A stretch of DNA of 32,257 bases. It comes from Reyranella sp. (GTDB lineage Bacteria; Pseudomonadota; Alphaproteobacteria; Reyranellales; Reyranellaceae). The stretch spans positions 1-32,257 of the forward strand of contig JALHMO010000077.1 of assembly GCA_022844015.1 (NCBI GenBank), given 5' to 3'. A program made the translations under genes and the position numbers. The notes beneath the pieces are model-generated. The model had not been told where the DNA came from, did no database searches, and saw nothing but the letters and a program-made list of their open reading frames with translations. Below, piece after piece: positions 21,360 to 29,327 of the stretch (positions within the stretch are counted from its first letter, which is position 1; each line of letters starts with the position of its first letter).

Positions 21360-24059
21360 TCAGTACCGCTCGTAGCTCTTCTCCTCGACAATCTCCGACG
21401 CGAGAAGCTCGCTGATCTTACGCTTGATCGCCGCCCTTCGATCGTTCTGCCGATAGACCGAGCGGGCGAGGACGACGAACTCGTCGTCGAACCGTCCCGC
21501 CGCCTCCCTGCGTCGCAGCGCGTCCTCGACGTCCCACAATGCCTCGTTGACGGTGCGCAGCGCCGCCTTCCTCGCCGCCAGATCGGGCGACGCGGCGAGC
21601 TGCGGGCCGGCAATGGCGGCGAGCAGGTCCAGCTCGCGCACCACGTTGGCATGGGCGCGCGCATCCTTCAGGCGCTCGACCTTGATCTCCAGGATGGTGA
21701 TCTTGTCGATCACCTCGCCCCAGGACACCGGGATCCGGGGCGCGAGCGCGGCACCCGCCCGTCCCGGCTGCCCGTGCGTGCCGACGAGATTGCGAAGCTC
21801 GGCCTCGATCTCGCCGAATACCGGGCGCCAATCGCCGGGCGAGGCCTGGCGGAACAGCCGCATGGTCGGGTACCAGGGGCTGTCGGGCCGGTCGAGCAGC
21901 CAGCGCCAGTCCGGAACGGCTTTCAGCGCCACCCAGGTCCTGATGCCGAGCGCGCCGGCCAGATGCGCGATGGCCGTGTCCGACGTCACGACCAGGTCGC
22001 ACAGGGTCATGATGGCCGCGGTGTCGAGAAAGGCCTCGCGGCCGGCGTCGAAGTCGTCGCCCGGCGTCTCGACCCGCATGCCGTCGGGCAGGTCGGCGAG
22101 CTGCTCCAAACCTTCGCCTTTCTGCAGGCTGATGAGGCGCACGTCGGGCAAACGCGACAGGCCGGCGAGCGCGGCCAACGGATAGGACCGGCCGCGATCG
22201 ACCGGCCCCCGCCTGCCCTGCCAGGCGACGCCCACACGCAGGCCCGCTGGGCCAACCAGACGCTGGCGCCATCGGCCAACCCGATCGTCCTCGGCCCGCA
22301 GGTAAGGCACCTCCGACGGGATCGTCGGCAGCGTCGTCCCGAGGGCAAGCGGCAGGCTCAGCAGCGGAACCCGCACGTCGCAGCGCGGCAGAGGCCCGGT
22401 CGGATCGACGACCTCGATGTCCGGCCCGAGACTGCGCATCAAGCCGGTCAGGGCACGCTGCGGGGCGAACACGACACGCGCCGCGCGCCGCCGCAACAGC
22501 GCCAGGTAACGGCAGAACTGGATCGTGTCGCCGAACCCCTGCTCCCAATGCACCAGGACCGACTTGCCCGCCAGGTCGCCCGCGCCCTGCCATGACGGGA
22601 CCTCGGGATCGCCGATCGCCGGAAACTCCGGCTTGAACCGCCGCACCTCGTACAGAGGCCAGCCACGCTCGAAATCGCCCCTGAGCAGCAGCAACTGCGC
22701 CTTGTTCCAGCTCGCCTCGCGCCAGTCGGCACGCAGGGCGAGGGCGCGGTCGTAGCTCGCCAGGGCCTCGTCGAACTTCTGCAGCTCCAGCAGGATGGCG
22801 CCGCGGTTGCTGTGGGCTTCGAGGCTGTCGGGCGCGAGCGCCACGGCCTTGTCGTGGTGGGCGAGCGACTCGCCCAGCCGATCGAGCTGCCGCAGGATGA
22901 TGCCCCGATTGACGTAGGCAGCGGCAAGGTCCGGCGCGAGCGCGAGGGCGCGGTCGCAGCTCGCCAGGGCTTCGTCGAATCTCTGCAGCTCCTGCAGGGT
23001 GACGCCACGATTGTTGTGCGCCTCGGCATTGCCGGGCTCGAGAGCCACGGCCCGGTCGTGGCTGGCGAGCGACTCGTCCAGCCGATCGAGCTGCCGCAGG
23101 ACGATGCCGCGATTGCCGTGGGCAACGGCAAGGTCGGGTGCCAGCACGATCGCGCGGTCGTAGGCGGCAAGCGCCTCGTCGAGTCGTTCGATCTCGCGCA
23201 TGACGGCGCCGCGGTTGACATGAGCCTCGGCAAAGTCCGGCTTCAGCGCTAACGCGCGGTCGTAATCGCGCAGCGCCTCGTCGAAGCGCCGCAGGGCGGC
23301 GTGGGTCGCGCCGCGGTTGACGTGGAACTCCGCGCGATCTGCCTGCGCGGCGATCGCCCGATCATGACTCGCCAGGGCATCGTGCAGGCGCCCGACGTCG
23401 CGCAACAGGTTGCCGCGATTGGTGAGAGACTCGCCGTCGCGCGGATCGAGCTCGATGGCGCGGTCGTAGGCGGCGATCGCCTCCTCCGGCCGCTGCAGGT
23501 CGGCGAGGAGCAGGCCACGCAAGCGGTGCAGCTCGGCCCGGTCGCCCTTGCGCGCCAGGACCCGGTCGATGCCGTCGAGGGCTTCCGGGAAACGGCCGAG
23601 CGCCCTCAGCGTCGTCGCACGCCGGGTCTCGGCCTCGACGTGATCGGGTTCGAGGGCGATCACGCGATCGTAGCCGGCCACGGCGTCTGCCCGCCGGCCC
23701 AGCTCCAGCAGCGCATTGGCCCGCCCGAAATGGGCATCGGCGTAGGCCTCGTTGAGGACGATCGCCTTGTCGAAGCAGGCGAGCGCCTCGGCAGGCCGGC
23801 CCAGTCGGCGCAGCGTGCTGCCGAGATTGAACTGGGCCGCCGCCTCGTCCGGCCGCACGCGGATCGCCTCTCCGAGCAGCTCGGCGGCGCGCGGCAATCG
23901 CCCGGTCTGGGCATGCAGCACGCCGAGCAGGTGCAGCGCGTCGAAGTGCCGGGGGGCGGCCTCGAGGATTGCCTGGTAGAGCCGCTCCGCCGCCGGGTAG
24001 TCGCCCTTCCGATGGAGCGCGAATGCCTTCTGCAGATCTGCCGGAGCGGTATCGGACAT
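21360..24059 (-). CDS. TPR protein fused to a glycosyltransferase-like domain and DUF6165
   Basis: An 899-residue protein. About 14 tetratricopeptide repeats span residues 8-485; most end in the same style (YDRALALAP-type) and start with NRG. Residues ~490-770 look like the glycosyltransferase-9/heptosyltransferase-like domain that often follows TPRs (LVHWEQGFGDTIQFCRYLALL, then SDTAIAHLAGALG and the TWVALKAVPDWRWLLDRPDS area). Residues ~774-899 match DUF6165 (IPVSWGEVIDKITILEIK to the charged helical end EEKSYERY), which usually exists as a separate short protein. The ATG at 24059 has AAGG about 8 nt upstream; the longer open frame upstream is not coding-like. Such TPR-GT proteins are thought to modify surface glycans or proteins, which is inference here. 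It is divergent from the amidohydrolase gene and convergent with the secreted-protein gene. Confidence 0.88.
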   Translation of the reverse strand: MSDTAPADLQKAFALHRKGDYPAAERLYQAILEAAPRHFDALHLLGVLHAQTGRLPRAAELLGEAIRVRPDEAAAQFNLGSTLRRLGRPAEALACFDKAIVLNEAYADAHFGRANALLELGRRADAVAGYDRVIALEPDHVEAETRRATTLRALGRFPEALDGIDRVLARKGDRAELHRLRGLLLADLQRPEEAIAAYDRAIELDPRDGESLTNRGNLLRDVGRLHDALASHDRAIAAQADRAEFHVNRGATHAALRRFDEALRDYDRALALKPDFAEAHVNRGAVMREIERLDEALAAYDRAIVLAPDLAVAHGNRGIVLRQLDRLDESLASHDRAVALEPGNAEAHNNRGVTLQELQRFDEALASCDRALALAPDLAAAYVNRGIILRQLDRLGESLAHHDKAVALAPDSLEAHSNRGAILLELQKFDEALASYDRALALRADWREASWNKAQLLLLRGDFERGWPLYEVRRFKPEFPAIGDPEVPSWQGAGDLAGKSVLVHWEQGFGDTIQFCRYLALLRRRAARVVFAPQRALTGLMRSLGPDIEVVDPTGPLPRCDVRVPLLSLPLALGTTLPTIPSEVPYLRAEDDRVGRWRQRLVGPAGLRVGVAWQGRRGPVDRGRSYPLAALAGLSRLPDVRLISLQKGEGLEQLADLPDGMRVETPGDDFDAGREAFLDTAAIMTLCDLVVTSDTAIAHLAGALGIRTWVALKAVPDWRWLLDRPDSPWYPTMRLFRQASPGDWRPVFGEIEAELRNLVGTHGQPGRAGAALAPRIPVSWGEVIDKITILEIKVERLKDARAHANVVRELDLLAAIAGPQLAASPDLAARKAALRTVNEALWDVEDALRRREAAGRFDDEFVVLARSVYRQNDRRAAIKRKISELLASEIVEEKSYERY
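22722..23129 (-). repeat. Two tandem ~204-bp units (two TPRs each) inside the TPR gene
   Basis: Within the 102-bp TPR ladder, units 10+11 and 12+13 are alternately alike: RQLDRLDESLASHD pairs with RQLDRLGESLAHHD, and QELQRFDEALASCD pairs with LELQKFDEALASYD. In DNA the 20-mer beginning CCGATCGAGCTGCCG recurs at 22878 and 23082, exactly 204 bp apart. This points to duplication of a two-repeat block. Boundaries are approximate. Confidence 0.65.
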
Positions 24060-24291
24060 GCTGGCCTTGCGAACGAGGGGCACCCTGCCCGGTCCGCCAT
24101 CGGATCGCAACGAGCACCCGCCCTCCTCGCTCCCGCCCGGGCAGGAGAACCGCCCGACTCGGGCGCTCGGCCGTCGTGCCGCCTCGTCACCCGAATCGAT
24201 GCCGGCGGCGACGCAAGTTCCCGGCTGCACTCTGGCCCGCGACCCGATCCCCGCTCTAAGCTCGCGGTCCAACGAGGCATGAAGGAACCGC

Positions 24292-25533
24292 ATGAGCCAG
24301 ACCCTGTTCGCCAACGCCCATGTCCTGCTCGACGGCGCCGCCCGCCTGCAGCCGGGCACCACCGTGCTGGTCGAGGATGGCCGCATCGCCGCGGTGTCCC
24401 AAGGGTCGATCGCGGCGCCGGACGCCCGGGTCGTCGATCTCGGCGGGCGGACGCTGATGCCGGGGCTGATCGATGCGCATGCGCACATCACCGGGCTGTC
24501 GCTCACCCCGAAGAACATCGCCTATCCGCAGGCCGAGATCGCCATCGCCTCGGCCAACTACCTGCGCAACTGCCTGATGGACGGCTACACGACCATCCGC
24601 GAAGCAGGCGGCGCCGACCACGCCACCGCCCACCTGCTCGCCGAAGGCCACATCGTCGGGCCGCGGCTCTACTACTCGGGCAAGGCGCTGACCCAGACCG
24701 GCGGCGGCGCCGACTTCCGCAAGCCCGACGAGGAGATCGATCCGTGCGGCCATGTCGGGCCGTTCTCCAACATGTCGACGATTGCCGACGGCGTCGATGC
24801 GGTGCGCCGGGCGGCGCGCGAGGAGCTGCGCAAGGGCGCCACCCAGATCAAGCTGTTCGCCTCTGGCGGCGTGGTGTTCCCGGCCGAGGGCCACGCCACG
24901 CGCTACGAATACTCCAACGAGGAGCTGCGGGCCGTGGTCGAGGAGGCCGAGGCGCGCGGCACCTACGTGATGGCGCACGTCTACACCGACGAAGGCGTGC
25001 GGCGCTGCCTGAAGGCCGGCGTGCGCTCGATCGAGCACGCCAATTTCGTGAACGAGGAGACGGTGGCCATGATGGCCGGGCACGGCGCCTTCTACGTGCC
25101 GACCTTCATCTCCCTGGTGCAGCGGGTCGAAAGCGCGGCCGAGACGCACCTGCCCGACGCCATCGTGCACAACCTCGAGAGCACGATCGCGCGCGGCAAG
25201 CAGGTCTATCGCTGGGCGCGCAAGCACGGCGTGCCGGTCGGCCTCGGCACCGATTTGTGGGGACCCGAAGCGCAAAAGTGCCAGCTGAGAGAGCTGGAGC
25301 TGCGTCTGGAGCTCGATTCGCCCGCCGAGATCCTGCGCTCGGCGACCGCGATCAATGCCGAGCTGCTGATGGAGAAGGGTCAGCTGGGCACCATCACCCC
25401 CGGCGCCCATGCCGACCTGCTGGTGGTCGAGGGCGATCCGCTGGCCGATTTGCGCGTGCTGCTCGATCCGCAGAAGAACCTGAAGCTGATCATGAAGGCC
25501 GGCGCGATCTGCAAGGACGAGTTGACGGCGTAG
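24292..25533 (+). CDS. Metal-dependent amidohydrolase (imidazolonepropionase/prolidase-like)
   Basis: A 413-residue TIM-barrel amidohydrolase. All expected metal ligands are visible: His63 and His65 (DAHAH), Lys187 (TQIKLFASGG, the carboxylated Lys), His229 (MAHVYTD), His249 (SIEHANF) and Asp321 (GLGTDLWG). N- and C-terminal strands (FANAHVLLDG and TPGAHADLLVVEGDPL) form the small composite domain. Length is typical. The ATG has GAAGGAA about 6-12 nt upstream. Members of this branch cleave Xaa-Pro/Xaa-Arg dipeptides, imidazolone-like rings or organophosphates, so the substrate is not fixed. No pathway partner is adjacent: the gene is divergent from the TPR gene and convergent with the autotransporter gene. 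It has no signal peptide and is probably cytoplasmic. Confidence 0.88.
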   Translation: MSQTLFANAHVLLDGAARLQPGTTVLVEDGRIAAVSQGSIAAPDARVVDLGGRTLMPGLIDAHAHITGLSLTPKNIAYPQAEIAIASANYLRNCLMDGYTTIREAGGADHATAHLLAEGHIVGPRLYYSGKALTQTGGGADFRKPDEEIDPCGHVGPFSNMSTIADGVDAVRRAAREELRKGATQIKLFASGGVVFPAEGHATRYEYSNEELRAVVEEAEARGTYVMAHVYTDEGVRRCLKAGVRSIEHANFVNEETVAMMAGHGAFYVPTFISLVQRVESAAETHLPDAIVHNLESTIARGKQVYRWARKHGVPVGLGTDLWGPEAQKCQLRELELRLELDSPAEILRSATAINAELLMEKGQLGTITPGAHADLLVVEGDPLADLRVLLDPQKNLKLIMKAGAICKDELTA

Positions 25534-25745
25534 CCCATCCTCGCGTGGCCGGCCTGCCCTGCCGTCACCGCAAGAGGCGAATGCGGACTCTCCAGGCTCG
25601 CCATCGTCGCCGACGCGTCCCCACCGCCAAACAGAATCCGGGCGTGCCAGGATCGAGCCCCAAGGCGACGCGGCCCGCGACGACACAACCGCTCGGGCTC
25701 ATGGCCGCGTGCTTGCCCACCGCGCCCCTGCCGCCGTAACGGCAA

Positions 25746-28745
25746 TCACCAGGTCATGCGCACGCCGGCGGTCAGCGCATGCGTGCTGTCCTGGCCGGCG
25801 ATGTTGCCCTCGTAGCGGAGATAGACCGACGAGGCCTCGGCGACCGACGTCGTCGCCTGCACGCCCACGACGGCGCCGTCGCGCGTCGGCGTGGCGCCAT
25901 ACGTCGTGAACAGGAAGCTCGGCGCGCCGGCCAGCGACGACGTCACCGGCCGCGTCACGTCGGCGAACTCGTGGCTCCAGCCGAGCCGCAGCTGGGCGTA
26001 GAGCCGGTCCCGCCAGCCGAGATCCATCGAGCCGCCGAGCTGCACGCCGATCACCGAGCGCAGCGAGTTGGTGGTCTGTGCCGCGACGCTGAGGTTGAGC
26101 GACTGCGCACCGGTCTCGGTGAAGGCGTTCTGCGTGCCGGTGTAGCCCTGCAGGCGGGCGAACGGCGTGATGAAGGGCATCGCCACGGCACCGAGCGCCG
26201 TGCCACCGAACGTGAAACGGTAGCCGCCTTCGATCTGGCCGAAGAGCTGGTTGGCCCCGGTGAGGCCCTGCGCCGTGCGCTGCTGCAGGTTGGGGATGGA
26301 GATGTTGCGCCACATCTGGTTGGTCGAGTAGGCGTAGCTCGCCATCCCGTCGAGATAGAACGGGCCCTCGAAGAAGCTGCCGTACAGGCCGACCTGGAAG
26401 GTGTTGGAGCTGCTCTGGCCGGAGAAGCCCGACACCCATTGCGTGCCGGTCGTGTAGCCCACCGTGACGCCGGCCAGGAAGTTGGGCGCCAGCAGACGGT
26501 CGAGACCGGCCGCGAAGCCGCCGACATTGTAGGTCGTCGAGCCGGTGACGGCGCCGGTGCCGACCGTGCCGGTGCTGCCCAGCGCGCCGCCCCACGCGCC
26601 CCACGTCGCCGGCGAGAAGGTCTGGCAGGCGACCGTGCAGGCCTCCGCCAGCGCCACGCGGTTGCCGCGCGGGCCGACGCTGCCACCGCCCACCTGCAGG
26701 GCGAAGTTGTTCATGAAGAGCTGGGCGCTCTGCACCATCGAGTTGGAGAAGGCCGAGTAGTTCTGGCCGCTGATCGAGGTCAGGAACGGCAGCACCTGCG
26801 AGCTGTTGAGGCTCGCGATCGTGCCCAGGATGGTGGCGAAGTCGCCCGTCGCGCTCGGTGCACCGGCGTCGAGCGCACCGCCGACGGCGGCTTGCGTCGG
26901 TGTCTGCGCCGCCGCCGCAAAGCCGCCGATCTGCAGCGTCAGGTAGGCATTGTTGGCGTCGTAACTCAGCGACGGCTGCAGGAAACCGTCGGTGGTGGCG
27001 GCAGAGAACTGGCCGCTGAGGCCATTGCCGGCGGTGATCAGGGTGTAGGTCGTGCGCGGGGCGTAGAGGCCGGGCTGCGGCACGACATTGAGCGCACCAC
27101 CCTGGAGCGCAACGCTCCCGACGACGACGACCTTGTCGCTGACGCCGGTTGGGCTGACCTCGGCAAGATGCGAGCCCGCGGAGACATGGGTGTAGTTGCC
27201 GGCTACCGTGAAGGTTCCGATCGAGTTGCCCGGCGAGACGATGCCGGAATTGATGACGTCGCCATTCACCTGGCCGCTTCCGCCCAGGGTGCCGTGATTG
27301 GTGACGGTCTTCGCGGTCAGCGTCCGGTTGATCGCGGCCGTGGCGTCGCGGTCAACGGTGAGGGTACCGGACGGAGAACCCGAGAGGCCCGAGAGGTTCA
27401 CTGGGCCGTTGAAGATCACCGTGCCATGACCGCCCACGGTCAGGCTGTTGCCGTACCCGGCGAACTCAGCGTCGAACGTCGCCGTCGAGCGCCTGTCCGT
27501 CTTCAGGGTGGTGGCAGCGAGCAGAGCGGTCGGCAGGTTGGTGACGAAGCCGTTCGGCAGCTCGACCGTGCTTTGCAGAACCAGCATCGGCTTGACCACC
27601 GGCACGGTCGTCAGGTCCGAGCTCGACAGCGCGTAGCCGGCGTAGCCATTGATCGGATCGAACAGGTAGTTGAAGCCCGAGTAGAACTGGCGCCCGGTGT
27701 TGATGAAAGGCGTGCTCGATGTCGAATCGAGCACCTTGCACGGCGTCAGGCTGGTCGCCGATGCGCAGGTGCTGCTGTCCGCCGGGACATGGAAATGGTA
27801 GAATGCGGCCTCCTGGGGGTGGCCCGGCATCGAGATGTCGATCCTGCCGCCGACCGGCGGCTTGTCGCGATCGGCACTGACCTTTACGTAGGCATTGGCT
27901 ATGCCGGTGTCGTGCAGGATCGTGCCGGAGTTGTAGGTGCCGCCCGTACCGCTCGAGAGAGCGACCGGCGTTCCATCCCACAGATTCGCTCCCTTCGCCG
28001 TGTCGGGCGTGAGCTTGACGAAGGAATAGACGTTGTTCGCCTTTGTAAGGCCAACCACGAGCTGGTCGTTCATCACCACGTAACCCTGGTTGGGCAGCGG
28101 CTTGCCGTCCACGGACACGTCAAGCAGTGGATTGAACCCTTCGGCGGAGATCTGCTTCAGGGTCTTGTCCTTGACCTGCTGCTCGAACGGCACGTCTTTC
28201 TTGTAGATGCCTTCGTAGATGTTGGTCCGATTGTTGCCGATGCCGAAATAGGAAGTGGTGTGGTCGGTTGTCACGACGAGCACCTTGATCGTCGCCGTGC
28301 CGCTGGTCTGGCTTCCCGGCTGGATCAGGTTGATCGGCAGATGGTAGAACTCGCCGGCCGGCGTGACGCCGCTGCTGTCGTAGTTGAAGGCACCGTGCCC
28401 GTCGGGCGTCAGGCCCTTGAGCGCGTCCGGGTTGTGCTTGAGAAGGATCGACTTCGCAATGGCGACACCTGTCGATCCCGTGTCGACGATGACCGGCATG
28501 GCCGTGCCGTTACCCACCGAGATGCTTATGCGGACCTCGGAGTTGGTGAAGCTGCCGTCTTTCTTGCCATTCAGCGCATTGGCGCTGCCGTCCTCCTTGG
28601 GGTTCCAGGGAATTACGAGACTGGTGTCCGACGTGTACAGGTTCCAGCTCGGCGCAGGCTGAGCGACGGCGGGCGTGGAGCCGAGCAAGAAAACGACCGG
28701 GCTCGCGGCGAAGGCCGCGAGAGCGATCGAGAGCTGTCGCGACAT
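25746..28745 (-). CDS. Autotransporter with a pepsin-like aspartic peptidase passenger
   Basis: A 999-residue type V secreted protein. Residues 1-28 are a Sec signal peptide (cut after AVA). The N-terminal passenger has two Asp-Thr-Gly motifs: MPVIVDTGSTGVAI (Asp88) and GTILHDTGIANAYV (Asp279), 191 residues apart, against 183 in pepsin. A candidate flap Tyr lies in FNYDSSG (Tyr122), and GRQFYSGFNYLFDPINGYAGYA (in parts, ~351-372) resembles the final strand pair of pepsins. Cys327 and Cys336 could pair. Residues ~430-610 are beta-helix/PATR-like (HGTLGGSGQVNGDV, SGIVSPGNSIGTF). A linker leads to a ~280-residue beta-barrel ending VRMTW, as outer-membrane proteins do. The ATG at 28745 has GAGGGG before it. 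An upstream in-frame ATG with a strong ribosome site exists at 28985 but would bury the signal peptide. Passenger function is inferred; barrel assignment is firm. Confidence 0.88.
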   Translation of the reverse strand: MSRQLSIALAAFAASPVVFLLGSTPAVAQPAPSWNLYTSDTSLVIPWNPKEDGSANALNGKKDGSFTNSEVRISISVGNGTAMPVIVDTGSTGVAIAKSILLKHNPDALKGLTPDGHGAFNYDSSGVTPAGEFYHLPINLIQPGSQTSGTATIKVLVVTTDHTTSYFGIGNNRTNIYEGIYKKDVPFEQQVKDKTLKQISAEGFNPLLDVSVDGKPLPNQGYVVMNDQLVVGLTKANNVYSFVKLTPDTAKGANLWDGTPVALSSGTGGTYNSGTILHDTGIANAYVKVSADRDKPPVGGRIDISMPGHPQEAAFYHFHVPADSSTCASATSLTPCKVLDSTSSTPFINTGRQFYSGFNYLFDPINGYAGYALSSSDLTTVPVVKPMLVLQSTVELPNGFVTNLPTALLAATTLKTDRRSTATFDAEFAGYGNSLTVGGHGTVIFNGPVNLSGLSGSPSGTLTVDRDATAAINRTLTAKTVTNHGTLGGSGQVNGDVINSGIVSPGNSIGTFTVAGNYTHVSAGSHLAEVSPTGVSDKVVVVGSVALQGGALNVVPQPGLYAPRTTYTLITAGNGLSGQFSAATTDGFLQPSLSYDANNAYLTLQIGGFAAAAQTPTQAAVGGALDAGAPSATGDFATILGTIASLNSSQVLPFLTSISGQNYSAFSNSMVQSAQLFMNNFALQVGGGSVGPRGNRVALAEACTVACQTFSPATWGAWGGALGSTGTVGTGAVTGSTTYNVGGFAAGLDRLLAPNFLAGVTVGYTTGTQWVSGFSGQSSSNTFQVGLYGSFFEGPFYLDGMASYAYSTNQMWRNISIPNLQQRTAQGLTGANQLFGQIEGGYRFTFGGTALGAVAMPFITPFARLQGYTGTQNAFTETGAQSLNLSVAAQTTNSLRSVIGVQLGGSMDLGWRDRLYAQLRLGWSHEFADVTRPVTSSLAGAPSFLFTTYGATPTRDGAVVGVQATTSVAEASSVYLRYEGNIAGQDSTHALTAGVRMTW

Positions 28746-29327
28746 GACCCCTCGTTCCTCTTGCCAACGTCTCGGCGCCATCAAGTCGTGCCGAGGCGGG
28801 CGGCGGCGGGTGCCCGTGTGGAGACACTGTTCTCGCAGTGGATACGGAGTGGCGACGCAGGCACCGCCGCCATCCTCCCCGACACGTCCATTGTCGCACC
28901 GCCGCGCTGCAGCGAGGCGCCGTGCAACGGAAAATGCGTGCGCATACGCGGCCGAAAGCAGGCCAGCTGCCATTTTGTTTATCATGGAACTCCCCCAAGA
29001 ATCGCCGTCAGGCGAACCCATCCACTCTCCCCAAAGTGGCCTGCCGAACGCACTTTGCGCTCGTTGCGGGACATTTGCAATGCGCGTGAAAAATCGTGAG
29101 TCAGACCACAAACCGACAGTGGCGCCGCGCACGCACTCGGCCGGGCGACAGGACTCTCATCTGCGTTGGTCGTCGGCCCTCTTGCCAAGACCCGTCCGAT
29201 GCCGCGCCCGACGCGACGCCAACAGCCCAAAGCTCAGCTCGTCACCGGCACCTTGAGGCGGGTCTTGCCATTGAACGATACGAGCTTGATTTCTCGTTCC
29301 CGCTTGCGGGTTTGGGCGATGCCGCCC
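28746..29327. other. 582-bp gene-free region upstream of the autotransporter
   Basis: No gene with convincing codon use lies here. The minus strand carries GGGGGAG 5 nt before an ATG at 28985 that is in frame with the autotransporter, 80 codons upstream, but the codons (ATA, AAA and mixed third positions) do not look coding. An AT-richer patch at 28970-28990 may hold the promoter. A short CCCGC/GCGGG hairpin at 29299-29310 lies just past the permease stop and may be its terminator. Confidence 0.4.

Noticed and set aside
22722..23452. CRISPR-like array because of regular repeats
   Set aside because: The 102-bp period corresponds to 34-residue TPR units in an open coding frame; there are no short palindromic repeats with unique spacers.
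25779..29099. 1106-codon plus-strand open frame antisense to the autotransporter
   Set aside because: Repetitive Arg/Ala/Gly/Val text with no recognisable domain; the minus strand encodes a signal peptide, DTG motifs and a beta-barrel.
29234..29320. Minus-strand reading just past the permease stop ending in NGKTRLKVPVTS
   Set aside because: It looks peptide-like but has no start codon or ribosome site and is in a different frame from the permease; it could be chance or a worn gene end, with too little to call a pseudogene.
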